A program made the translations under genes and the position numbers. Source: a candidate division GN15 bacterium (GTDB lineage Bacteria > Zixibacteria > MSB-5A5 > GN15 > FEB-12). From it: 6,705 bases of DNA. Within the stretch, counting starts at the first letter, position 1; each line of letters starts with the position of its first letter. This document shows, in pieces, positions 1-6,171 of the stretch. The stretch covers positions 1 through 6,705 of the forward strand of contig WJKG01000432.1 of assembly GCA_014729205.1 (NCBI GenBank), read 5' to 3'. The notes beneath the pieces are model-generated. The model was not told the origin of the DNA and ran no database searches. It saw only the letters and a list, made by a program, of their open reading frames with translations.

Positions 1-832
1 GCAGGGCCGGCCACATACCGATCACGATTGGCACCATCAGCAGGGCGCCCGAGGTCAGTTCCGGCGCCGGTGTCGTACCCAGATCCTCACGCAAACCAAC
101 TTCCGAGGGCCTCCGTCCGGTGATATACAACCAGCTGGTGCCACCCATCTCCTGTTCGCCGTAGATATGATCCACGTATCGTTCCGGGTGCTTGCGGATA
201 CGCTCGCGGGCGATCAGCATAAGATCGGAGCGCTTGCCAAAGGTGAGAGCCTCCATCGGGCAGGCCTCCACGCAACCCGGCAGCATCCCTTTCTCGATCC
301 GGAAATGGCACATGTGGCATTTCATGACGCGCGGCGTCAGTGGCTCATTGTACTCATATGCGGGAATATTGAAGGGGCAGGCAATGAGACAATACCGACA
401 ACCGACACAGACGCTTTCATCCCATGTCACAGCACCTTCCGGCGTCTTGGTAAAAGCTCCCACGAAACAGGATGATGCGCAGGCAGGCTCCAGGCAATGA
501 TTGCACTGATCCTTGCGAAACGCCGGTCGATCCTCGCTTGGTTTCTGACCGTAGCGATTCACGATCGTATACGCCGAGGCATTTGTCCGTCGTTTCTCGT
601 CCAGAACGGAGAGATCATCAAACGGCCGATCCGGTTTGGGTAGATTGTTCACTTCGTTACAACCCGCCTCGCACGAGCGACACCCGATACACAGCGTGGT
701 GTCATGCAACACCGCGTAGCTATCCGGGTAGCCTTCGAAATCTGCATGAGCGGCCTTCGACTGCCTGGCGGTGGTGGCAGCAACACCGGCCGCCCCCAGC
801 CAGCCAAGGAATTTGCGTCGCGATATACTCAT
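1..832 (-). CDS. hmcB: HmcB/DsrO-type periplasmic ferredoxin, four [4Fe-4S] clusters, TAT-exported (partial, 3' end missing)
   Basis: The reading frame stays open from the ATG at 832 to the window edge, giving 277 residues without a stop. The N-terminus has a twin-arginine signal (SRRKFLG at residues 4-10, then a short Ala/Gly-rich stretch), so the folded iron-sulfur protein should be exported to the periplasm. Sixteen cysteines form four [4Fe-4S] motifs: C48/51/54/58 (CX2CX2CX3C), C110/113/118/122 (CX2CX4CX3C), C142/145/148/152 (CX2CX2CX3C-P) and C172/175/187/191 (CX2CX11CX3C). This is the pattern of the HmcB/DsrO/NrfC family, electron wires between a periplasmic cytochrome c and an NrfD-type membrane subunit. 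From about residue 260 the chain turns hydrophobic, which fits the beginning of a C-terminal membrane anchor as in HmcB. A Shine-Dalgarno AAGGAG lies 6 nt before the ATG. It follows hmcA after 34 bp. HmcB is preferred over DsrO because of the adjacent 16-heme cytochrome; the symbol is less certain than the family. Confidence 0.9.
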   Translation of the reverse strand, partial: MSISRRKFLGWLGAAGVAATTARQSKAAHADFEGYPDSYAVLHDTTLCIGCRSCEAGCNEVNNLPKPDRPFDDLSVLDEKRRTNASAYTIVNRYGQKPSEDRPAFRKDQCNHCLEPACASSCFVGAFTKTPEGAVTWDESVCVGCRYCLIACPFNIPAYEYNEPLTPRVMKCHMCHFRIEKGMLPGCVEACPMEALTFGKRSDLMLIARERIRKHPERYVDHIYGEQEMGGTSWLYITGRRPSEVGLREDLGTTPAPELTSGALLMVPIVIGMWPAL

Positions 833-834
833 CA

Positions 835-850
835 AATGCTCCTTAGCATT
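835..850 (-). promoter_or_regulatory. Ribosome binding site of hmcB inside a small hairpin
   Basis: In the hmcA-hmcB gap the minus strand reads AATGCT, AAGG, AGCATT: a perfect 6-bp inverted repeat around a 4-nt loop. The Shine-Dalgarno AAGGAG (844-839) consists of the loop plus the first two bases of the 3' stem, and the ATG follows 6 nt later. The sequence shows the dyad directly. That it folds in the mRNA and tunes HmcB synthesis relative to HmcA is inference, and the stem has only two G-C pairs. Confidence 0.5.
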
Positions 851-866
851 GAATACTCAAACATCA

Positions 867-2435
867 TTAACCCCCTATAGCCAATGCATGGCACCGAGTG
901 CATTCGGTGGCCTTGCCGATGTCCATCTCGCTGTGACAGCCGATACACTGGCGGTGGAACGCGCCATACAGGCCAGGCCGATGGAGATTATGTCGATCAA
1001 ATGGCTCACCGTGGCAGCTCTCGCACAGCGGGGGCCGCTGTCCAACAGGCGAATGATGGTGACACCCCTGGCACATGACGTCCTGGGAACCGTGGAAGTA
1101 TGTTGCCACCTTGTTGTTCTCAATCACCATCAGCAGCGTATCAACTATCTCCTGGTGCGGCATCCATGCCGGCTGGTACTTACCCTTCAGACTGCTGATA
1201 GAGACCGTGTCCGGAATATCAGCCTCGGCGAAGGACAGCCGGCGTTGTCTCTCGGACATCCGGAACTGGTCGAGCGAGTTGTAGCGTCCGGCCACCTGCT
1301 CCAGATTCTCCGGCAATGGACCTACATGACAGGTTTCACAGGTCGATTCTTCCAACCGGCCCTTCTCCATCAGCATGTGGCATGACTGGCACTCGCCAAC
1401 CTCCTTCTGCTGGTTGTGGCAACCGACACAACTGTGATCGGCCTGCAAGTCGTGCATTGCCTGCTGCAGCGTGACGCCATCGGCCTGCATGTTACCCTCC
1501 AGCAGATGGCAATCGCTGCAGGCCTGCAGGCTTTGGTGGTGACAGACTCGGCAGTTGTCCGTGAAACGTTCGTGGCCGATATGTGAGAAGGGTACTGTCT
1601 TGAGCTTGCTCTGATCCCGCTCCTGCGCGTTGGCCGCAAGGAGAATGAAATCCGGCTGGCCGCGCATGAGTCGGGGTGGATTCTCGAAGGTCTTGATCGT
1701 CGCCTGTTGAGCGCTACTGTGACATCCCATGCACTGAACACGCCCCTTGCCCATCTCCCGGTGACAGCTCAGACACTGTTTGTGCGATGCAGTCGCGTAG
1801 GAAATCACGCCTTCCTGAGCCGTCTCGCGGTGACAGTCGCGACACGAGCGCTCTTCTCCTTTGACATACACCAACTGCTGTTGAGCTGAATCGTACTGGT
1901 GATGACACTGACCACACTCGTCGTTTGTAGCCGCCACATGCACGTAGTGCAGGGACTTGTCCATTCCCATAGGCACGCGTGTGCTTACGTAGTCCGGCGA
2001 ATCGTCATGGCACTCACCACAGGTGACCGGGCCGGCCTCACGGCCTTCGTCAATCGTCGCCACGTGACAGTCAATACAATCCGAATGGTACGCCTCCATC
2101 ACCTGATCGTGGCTTTCATTGGCAAGCCGATTGAACAGCAGCGACATCTCGCCTTCTTCCGTAGTCATGTGACATCGATCGCAACTGTCGCCGACTAGTT
2201 CCAGCGTGATGGTGTGGGCATCGTGAGGGTAATAGACGGGGGGACGATCCAGGTTACCGAACTGGCGCATGGTATCGATGACTATCAAATCAGCGCGAGG
2301 CACCGGCATCTTTCCCGTTGCCTCGGTATCTCCGCATCCACCCAGTATGCCACACCCAAGCAGGGCAAGGAGAGCCACCAGCAGAATCTGACTGTGCACT
2401 CCTGCTGTCCGCCGATGTCTGCTGTAATCGCTCAT
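867..2435 (-). CDS. hmcA: 16-heme high-molecular-weight cytochrome c (HmcA type), probable lipoprotein
   Basis: The protein has 522 residues from the ATG at 2435. It carries exactly 16 CXXCH heme c motifs, starting at residues 85, 120, 139, 174, 198, 221, 235, 295, 306, 336, 349, 366, 455, 471, 497 and 512, in groups of seven, five and four separated by linkers at about 240-294 and 371-454. Heme number and size match HmcA of Desulfovibrio, the periplasmic cytochrome of the Hmc transmembrane complex that accepts electrons from hydrogenase/cytochrome c3. The N-terminus has a basic stretch, a hydrophobic core (residues 16-30) and two possible lipoboxes, LLGC ending at C28 and LGGC ending at C34, so a membrane-anchored lipoprotein facing the periplasm is likely. 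The start at 2435 is chosen over an upstream ATG at 2465 because it overlaps the tmcB stop as ATGA, has GGAGGA upstream and places the signal peptide properly. All motifs are canonical CXXCH. Translation is probably coupled to tmcB. Confidence 0.93.
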   Translation of the reverse strand: MSDYSRHRRTAGVHSQILLVALLALLGCGILGGCGDTEATGKMPVPRADLIVIDTMRQFGNLDRPPVYYPHDAHTITLELVGDSCDRCHMTTEEGEMSLLFNRLANESHDQVMEAYHSDCIDCHVATIDEGREAGPVTCGECHDDSPDYVSTRVPMGMDKSLHYVHVAATNDECGQCHHQYDSAQQQLVYVKGEERSCRDCHRETAQEGVISYATASHKQCLSCHREMGKGRVQCMGCHSSAQQATIKTFENPPRLMRGQPDFILLAANAQERDQSKLKTVPFSHIGHERFTDNCRVCHHQSLQACSDCHLLEGNMQADGVTLQQAMHDLQADHSCVGCHNQQKEVGECQSCHMLMEKGRLEESTCETCHVGPLPENLEQVAGRYNSLDQFRMSERQRRLSFAEADIPDTVSISSLKGKYQPAWMPHQEIVDTLLMVIENNKVATYFHGSQDVMCQGCHHHSPVGQRPPLCESCHGEPFDRHNLHRPGLYGAFHRQCIGCHSEMDIGKATECTRCHALAIGG

Positions 2436-3769
2436 CCTTCTGATTCCTCCGGCTTCTCCATACACTCGACCAGGATCTCGTTGATGAACTTCACATGCAT
2501 CCCCAGGTTGTAGAATCCAATAATATCCTCAATACCACTGTGGCAGTTATGACAGGGGGTGATGATAACATCGGCCCCGGTCTTGCCCAGTTGCTCGGCC
2601 TTGACACGGTTGGAGAGCATTCGTGACCGCTTCCAGGGTGGACCACAGTTGATCACACCACCGCCGGCAGCACAGCAGTAATTGTGTTCCTGTTTCGGGT
2701 CGACATCGGTGAACTTCTCACACAGCGCATCGACAATGTAGCGCAGCTTGTCCCCCAGGCCACGACCGCGAACGGTATTACACGGATCCTGGATGGTGAC
2801 ATGCTCCTGGTATTTCTGCTTGATCTTGATTCGCCCCGAGGAGATCAGGTCATAATAGTACTCGATGGCGTGTATCATCGGTATCGGCGGATACTGCCAG
2901 CTCAACCAGCGAGGACCGTCATAGACTGCGCCACGGAACGCGTGGCCGCACTCGCCCATAATGATCTTCTTGACCTTCAGTCGCGCTGCGGTTTCCCAGT
3001 GCAGCCGCTCGACTCGCCCCATGATCTCGAAGTCACCGGAGTACATGGCCATGTTGGAGTTGTCCCAACCATCGGTGGCAGGCATCGTCCAGTCCTCCCC
3101 GGCTGCCTTGAAGATGATGGCCATGTTACCCAATAGCTGCGCCAGAATCTTCGGCTCCGGTGCGATCACCGAGTACATGACATCGGCACCCTCTTTTTCA
3201 AGGGGAATGCGGACCGTACTCAGCTCAGCCTGTGCTTCCTCTTCCTGCCATTGGAGTGTATCGATCCACTCATCCTGCTGGACCCACATCTGGTTGCTGG
3301 TCACGGAGTGAGAATTGGTGGTATCCTGCAGATACACCGGCACCACCCCCAGCAGCGAGCATATTCGCCGTACAATAAGCAGCAGATAAGCCATATCGAT
3401 ACCGAACGGACAGTACATGCTGCAGCGCCGACAGACACCGCATTCGGTGAATGCGATACGGGCGGCGTTGCGAATGAACTCGCCATCGACATTGCCTTTG
3501 CGGCGTACCAGCTCCCAGAGTGTTTGCCGGACTTTCGAGACCGGTGCAAACAGGGGATCCTTGTCGCGCGAGACGTATGTGTGGCAGGCATCGGCACACA
3601 GGCCGCAATGCACGCACGTGTCCAGGTAGGCCTGCAGGCGGGCGGAGTTCTCTTTAGTCAGGACGCGATTGACGACCTGGACGATCCGCTCCGGGGTCAG
3701 GTTCTTTATTGTCTCATCAAGCCCGGGATCTTTAACCAGGCTTTCCGGTGTCTTCTTAAACTTCACCAT
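2432..3769 (-). CDS. tmcB: TmcB/HmcF-type cytoplasmic iron-sulfur protein with CCG (HdrD-like) domain
   Basis: 445 residues, with no signal peptide and hence cytoplasmic. The N-terminal half has two ferredoxin-type [4Fe-4S] motifs, C52/55/58/62 and C110/113/116/120 (the latter followed by Pro). The C-terminal half has one complete CCG-type cysteine set: C330, C365-C366, C406-X2-C409, which in HdrB/HdrD relatives binds a non-cubane [4Fe-4S] catalytic cluster. An earlier GECG at 272-275 may be the remnant of a first CCG repeat. The third position of the CCG triplet is Ala (YCCAAGGG, 364-371). Family members DsrK, HmcF and TmcB are the cytoplasmic redox subunits of transmembrane complexes, paired with a NarI-like cytochrome b. 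Here that partner lies directly upstream (16-bp gap). The neighbouring tmcD favours TmcB over HmcF or DsrK. The 3' end overlaps hmcA by 4 bp. The exact start is uncertain (see the ribosome binding site entry). Confidence 0.88.
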   Translation of the reverse strand: MVKFKKTPESLVKDPGLDETIKNLTPERIVQVVNRVLTKENSARLQAYLDTCVHCGLCADACHTYVSRDKDPLFAPVSKVRQTLWELVRRKGNVDGEFIRNAARIAFTECGVCRRCSMYCPFGIDMAYLLLIVRRICSLLGVVPVYLQDTTNSHSVTSNQMWVQQDEWIDTLQWQEEEAQAELSTVRIPLEKEGADVMYSVIAPEPKILAQLLGNMAIIFKAAGEDWTMPATDGWDNSNMAMYSGDFEIMGRVERLHWETAARLKVKKIIMGECGHAFRGAVYDGPRWLSWQYPPIPMIHAIEYYYDLISSGRIKIKQKYQEHVTIQDPCNTVRGRGLGDKLRYIVDALCEKFTDVDPKQEHNYCCAAGGGVINCGPPWKRSRMLSNRVKAEQLGKTGADVIITPCHNCHSGIEDIIGFYNLGMHVKFINEILVECMEKPEESEG

Positions 3770-3770
3770 G

Positions 3771-3777
3771 CCTCCTT
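3771..3777 (-). promoter_or_regulatory. Strong Shine-Dalgarno of tmcB, unusually close to the ATG
   Basis: The minus strand reads AAGGAGG, one base, then ATG (3769-3767) GTG (3766-3764). A 1-nt spacing is shorter than the usual 5-9 nt. Starting at the second codon, GTG at 3766, would give a 4-nt spacing. The sequence does not decide between them; the difference is one residue. Confidence 0.6.
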
Positions 3778-3785
3778 ACAACTGC

Positions 3786-4433
3786 CTACCAGTCACGGGC
3801 ACTGCGAACATGACCGAACTCACTGCCCATATACGCCCGGGTGAGCGGGAAGAAGATCATATGCACGATACGGGTAAAGGGAATGACCATCAGCCAGAGC
3901 GCCCCCGACCACATGTGCAGAATCATAACGGTGCGGTAGTCGAATACCTGGTAGTATGCCAATAGCCCGGTAACAAATGGTGCCGCCACGATCACCAGCA
4001 ACACCCAGTCGCTGGTCTTGGTGACAAACCGTACCACCGGATGCGCCAGTCGTCGCAAGGCAAACACTGTCACAGCCACTACCACCAGGATTGTCATCAC
4101 ATTGGCCAGACCATCAGGGAGCGTCCACCAGCTGATTCCCCATGACTGCTCGAAGAGCATTACATGTCCGAGCAGGAAGATGGGCGTCAGGAGCAAACAA
4201 ATATGAAACAGGAATGACATGACCGTGAACACCGGCCGCATACGCATATTGCGGGCGCCGAATGGCACCAACCAGTGAGCAATCGAACGCATGCCGTGGC
4301 TCAAGCTCATGTACGGATGTACCACCCGCTCCTTCTTGGAGTCCCTGTATATTTTGGCTACCCGATATATGGTACCGCCGATAAGAACGATAAAGGCAAT
4401 CCAGACCAGCGGGCCACGAGAGAATTCATACAT
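3786..4433 (-). CDS. tmcC: TmcC/HmcE-type membrane cytochrome b (NarI-like)
   Basis: 215 residues with about five hydrophobic helices, near 8-26, 69-93, 107-126, 143-161 and 168-195. Candidate heme b ligands are H77 and H90 in the second helix and H173 and H191 in the fifth. The 18-residue spacing of the last pair is the same as in NarI of nitrate reductase, so two hemes b across the membrane are plausible. The family (NarI, DsrM, HmcE, TmcC) passes electrons between the quinone pool and a cytoplasmic CCG iron-sulfur subunit, here the next gene. At 215 residues it is shorter than typical DsrM and fits TmcC/HmcE. An in-frame TGA lies two codons before the ATG, so the start cannot move upstream. 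The AAGG preceding the ATG has essentially no spacing, so translation initiation may be weak or may depend on ribosomes arriving from tmcD, 48 bp upstream. Confidence 0.88.
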   Translation of the reverse strand: MYEFSRGPLVWIAFIVLIGGTIYRVAKIYRDSKKERVVHPYMSLSHGMRSIAHWLVPFGARNMRMRPVFTVMSFLFHICLLLTPIFLLGHVMLFEQSWGISWWTLPDGLANVMTILVVVAVTVFALRRLAHPVVRFVTKTSDWVLLVIVAAPFVTGLLAYYQVFDYRTVMILHMWSGALWLMVIPFTRIVHMIFFPLTRAYMGSEFGHVRSARDW

Positions 4434-4481
4434 CCTTCAACTCGCTTTCATCCTCAGGCGAAGCAGAATGGCCTCGTTTAT

Positions 4482-5747
4482 TCATCGCGCCAGTTCCTCA
4501 ATCGGGACAACTTCGCGAACATACTTCTCATCTTCTACATAACGCAGCATGACATGTTGCCCGTCCGGTGAGACAATCGGGTCCCAGCAGAGACTCAGAT
4601 TGGTACGCACCGGCTTGCCATCGCAGACAACGAGGAAGCCCTTATCCTGTTTGGCCTTGGCCAGAACATGGGCGCCATCGGGAGTGAAGACCGGATCCCA
4701 GATCTGGTCCCAGCCCTGGCCGGACACTTCACCGTCCACGGCAATGTTCCAGCGACCATCACTCTTCACCGGCGCGGCCACGCGCTTGGAATCGGGGCTG
4801 AATGTAGGCTCCAGGACCATGTCTTTGAACCGCCGTTTCCACGGCTTGTCATCAACCGCAATTGTCCAGCGGCCGAACTCGGGCGAGACAATCGCCGCCA
4901 GCTTGCTGCCATCGGGGCTGAAGGAATGACGCCAGAGCTGGTTATACTCACCGCTCCAGATCGGGCGACCATCTTCAGCCAGCGTCCAGTTCTTACCGTG
5001 GCGTATGGGTGCGATCACGGTGCCATTGGTCCCTTTGAAGATCGGTTCCCACACACAGCCGTATCGCTCAGTCCAGTCGGCGCCGTCGACAGATATCGAA
5101 TACTCGCAGATATCGGTCCGTATCTGAGCGGCGACCTTACTGCCATCGGCATTGAAGATCGGTGACCACGTGTTGATGTACTTCTTGTCCCACAACTGAC
5201 CATCGACCGCCAACGACCAGACACCCTCAAAGAACCCGGGCACATCGGCCTCGCCGAGTGAATCGGTCTGGACCGTCACCGCAGCCCGCTTGCCATCTTC
5301 GCTGAGTGCGAAATCGCGCACGGCCTTGAAACGATTCTCCCACGGCTTGTCCTCTATCACGACACCGTACTCGTTGTCCTTCTTGCACAACGCGGCGATG
5401 ATCTCGCCGTCGCGCGACCAGCGCGGCTGCCAGACATACTCGAATGTATTCTCCCAGGGCTTGCCATCGACCGCAACCGTCCACTCGAAGTCGCTCTGAA
5501 CCAGCGCCATCAGCTTCCCGGCCGGTGTATACCGAAGCATCCACAGCAGATCGAAAGAATCGGGCCAGGTTTGATCGTTCACACAGATAGTGAACCTGCC
5601 TTCCTCGGTTTTGACCGGAGCGGCAATAGAGTTACCATCGGGACTGGCAACCCACTCATCGATACGCGCAAAGCGGCTCTTCAGGGCGGCCAGATCGACC
5701 AACTGGGCTTTTCCGGGAGAAAAATCAACCTCTGCAGACTGGGCCAT
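4482..5747 (-). CDS. tmcD: TmcD, tryptophan-rich repeat protein of the Tmc electron-transfer complex
   Basis: 421 residues, no signal peptide or membrane helix, so cytoplasmic. The chain is built from about ten repeats of 37-50 residues, beginning near residues 27, 67, 104, 142, 192, 231, 270, 309, 348 and 386. A typical unit has Trp-x-Pro-x-Phe, then SPDG, then AA, then a Trp, then VDG-x-PW and an aromatic residue. This looks like a WD40/TolB-like beta-propeller. In Desulfovibrio TmcD is the Trp-rich cytoplasmic subunit of the TmcABCD complex; its exact role is not established in the family. Here it leads the operon instead of ending it. An in-frame TAG three codons before the ATG fixes the upstream limit. 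GGAGGAA (5767-5761) sits 13 nt before the ATG, longer than usual. No better-placed start is visible. The identification rests on repeat character, length and the tmcC/tmcB neighbours. Confidence 0.85.
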   Translation of the reverse strand: MAQSAEVDFSPGKAQLVDLAALKSRFARIDEWVASPDGNSIAAPVKTEEGRFTICVNDQTWPDSFDLLWMLRYTPAGKLMALVQSDFEWTVAVDGKPWENTFEYVWQPRWSRDGEIIAALCKKDNEYGVVIEDKPWENRFKAVRDFALSEDGKRAAVTVQTDSLGEADVPGFFEGVWSLAVDGQLWDKKYINTWSPIFNADGSKVAAQIRTDICEYSISVDGADWTERYGCVWEPIFKGTNGTVIAPIRHGKNWTLAEDGRPIWSGEYNQLWRHSFSPDGSKLAAIVSPEFGRWTIAVDDKPWKRRFKDMVLEPTFSPDSKRVAAPVKSDGRWNIAVDGEVSGQGWDQIWDPVFTPDGAHVLAKAKQDKGFLVVCDGKPVRTNLSLCWDPIVSPDGQHVMLRYVEDEKYVREVVPIEELAR

Positions 5748-5760
5748 AGGCTGCTATCAC

Positions 5761-5767
5761 TTCCTCC
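5761..5767 (-). promoter_or_regulatory. Ribosome binding site of tmcD with long spacing
   Basis: GGAGGAA on the minus strand, 13 nt before the ATG at 5747. The motif is strong but farther from the start than the usual optimum. A GTG directly after it opens only a 12-codon out-of-frame frame. Confidence 0.5.
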
Positions 5768-5822
5768 AAAGGTGGCTGTCACAGGCTCGAGAGGACTCGG
5801 AGCTTGTGAAGATATTAACAAG

Positions 5823-5861
5823 TTCCATTCGATAACCTACAAGGGCAGAACAGCTTGTCAA
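5823..5861. repeat. Bipartite direct repeat, copy A (upstream of tmcD)
   Basis: On the plus strand TTCCATTCGATAA (5823-5835), a 13-nt spacer, AACAGCTTG (5849-5857), one variable base, then CAA. The same two blocks with the same spacer length occur at 6172-6210, while the spacers match at about one base of 13. Copy A overlaps the TTGACA promoter candidate and lies just downstream of the extended -10 candidate. Two exact blocks at fixed spacing within 400 bp are not a chance event. Whether it is an operator, a promoter element or a duplication scar is open. Confidence 0.8.
5834..5861 (-). promoter_or_regulatory. Candidate sigma-70-type promoter, TTGACA and TAGGTT
   Basis: On the minus strand TTGACA (5861-5856) is followed after 16 nt by TAGGTT (5839-5834), a perfect -35 and a 4/6 -10 box reading toward tmcD, about 80 bp before its start. 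It coincides with repeat copy A. Motif match only. Confidence 0.35.
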
Positions 5862-5870
5862 GAAAAAGTG

Positions 5871-5879
5871 ATTATAACA
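5871..5879 (-). promoter_or_regulatory. Candidate extended -10 promoter, TGTTATAAT
   Basis: A perfect TATAAT (5876-5871) with a TG-N extension reads toward tmcD. A weak TTGATT lies 19 nt upstream. Transcription would start near 5864, leaving a leader of about 117 nt that contains repeat copy A. This is the best -10 box seen in the intergenic region; it is still only a motif match. Confidence 0.45.
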
Positions 5880-5914
5880 ACATACCAAAATCGCAAATCA
5901 AAAAGGATATGATA

Positions 5915-5936
5915 GTCAACAATAGTCCCTGTTGAC
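5915..5936. promoter_or_regulatory. 22-bp dyad, possible operator
   Basis: GTCAACA (5915-5921) and TGTTGAC (5930-5936) form a perfect 7-bp inverted repeat around 8 bp. If transcription starts near 5864, the dyad centre falls at about -61, a position used by activators that contact RNA polymerase from upstream. No known regulator consensus was recognised; it resembles neither the FNR nor the CRP half-site. It lacks a T-run, so it is not a terminator. Confidence 0.4.
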
Positions 5937-6057
5937 CCCGTTTGTGCCCGAATGACAATGTGTGACAGGTAGTTAGATTTTCCTGATGAACCGGTATTGA
6001 GATATTGCGACTTGACAATATTGATAAGAGTTACCCACGCGCTAAAGTCCCGTTGAG

Positions 6058-6088
6058 TCGCGTTTTTCAGACCGAAACTCGCGTTTTT
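6058..6088. repeat. Tandem TCGCGTTTTT repeat with 21-bp period
   Basis: TCGCGTTTTT occurs at 6058-6067 and 6079-6088, and flanking bases also agree (about 16 of 22 over the extended unit). A 21-bp period places both copies on the same face of the helix, as expected for tandem protein binding sites. Function unknown. Confidence 0.6.
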
Positions 6089-6171
6089 GCAACTGAACGC
6101 CCAATTGGAGACAAACAAGGCCACATGGGTCCACTCGTGACTGGCCATCAGCGGTACTCAAGAGGCTGGTA

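Noticed and set aside
771..1385. Plus-strand open frame of 204 codons
   Set aside because: It runs antisense to hmcA and the start of hmcB, has no recognisable domain, and the opposite strand encodes unmistakable CXXCH and TAT motifs.
2435..2465. Upstream start of hmcA at 2465
   Set aside because: It would add ten residues before the basic signal-peptide region and lengthen the overlap with tmcB; the ATGA overlap at 2435 with GGAGGA upstream is better.
3251..3844. Plus-strand open frame of 197 codons
   Set aside because: It is antisense to tmcB, across its ferredoxin motifs, with no protein-like features; a shadow of the real frame.
1..4433. True dsrMKJOP operon
   Set aside because: The order matches, but the cytochrome c has 16 hemes instead of three, the cytochrome b is short, and tmcD is adjacent.
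4437..4451. Four-codon mini-frame just before tmcC (ATG to TGA)
   Set aside because: Its GAGG has no spacing to the ATG, and such a short frame is expected by chance; a coupling role cannot be shown.
5858..6148. Minus-strand 96-codon frame in the intergenic region
   Set aside because: No ribosome binding site, no recognisable motif, low-GC composition, and it covers the promoter candidates and repeats. A small gene or decayed remnant cannot be fully excluded.
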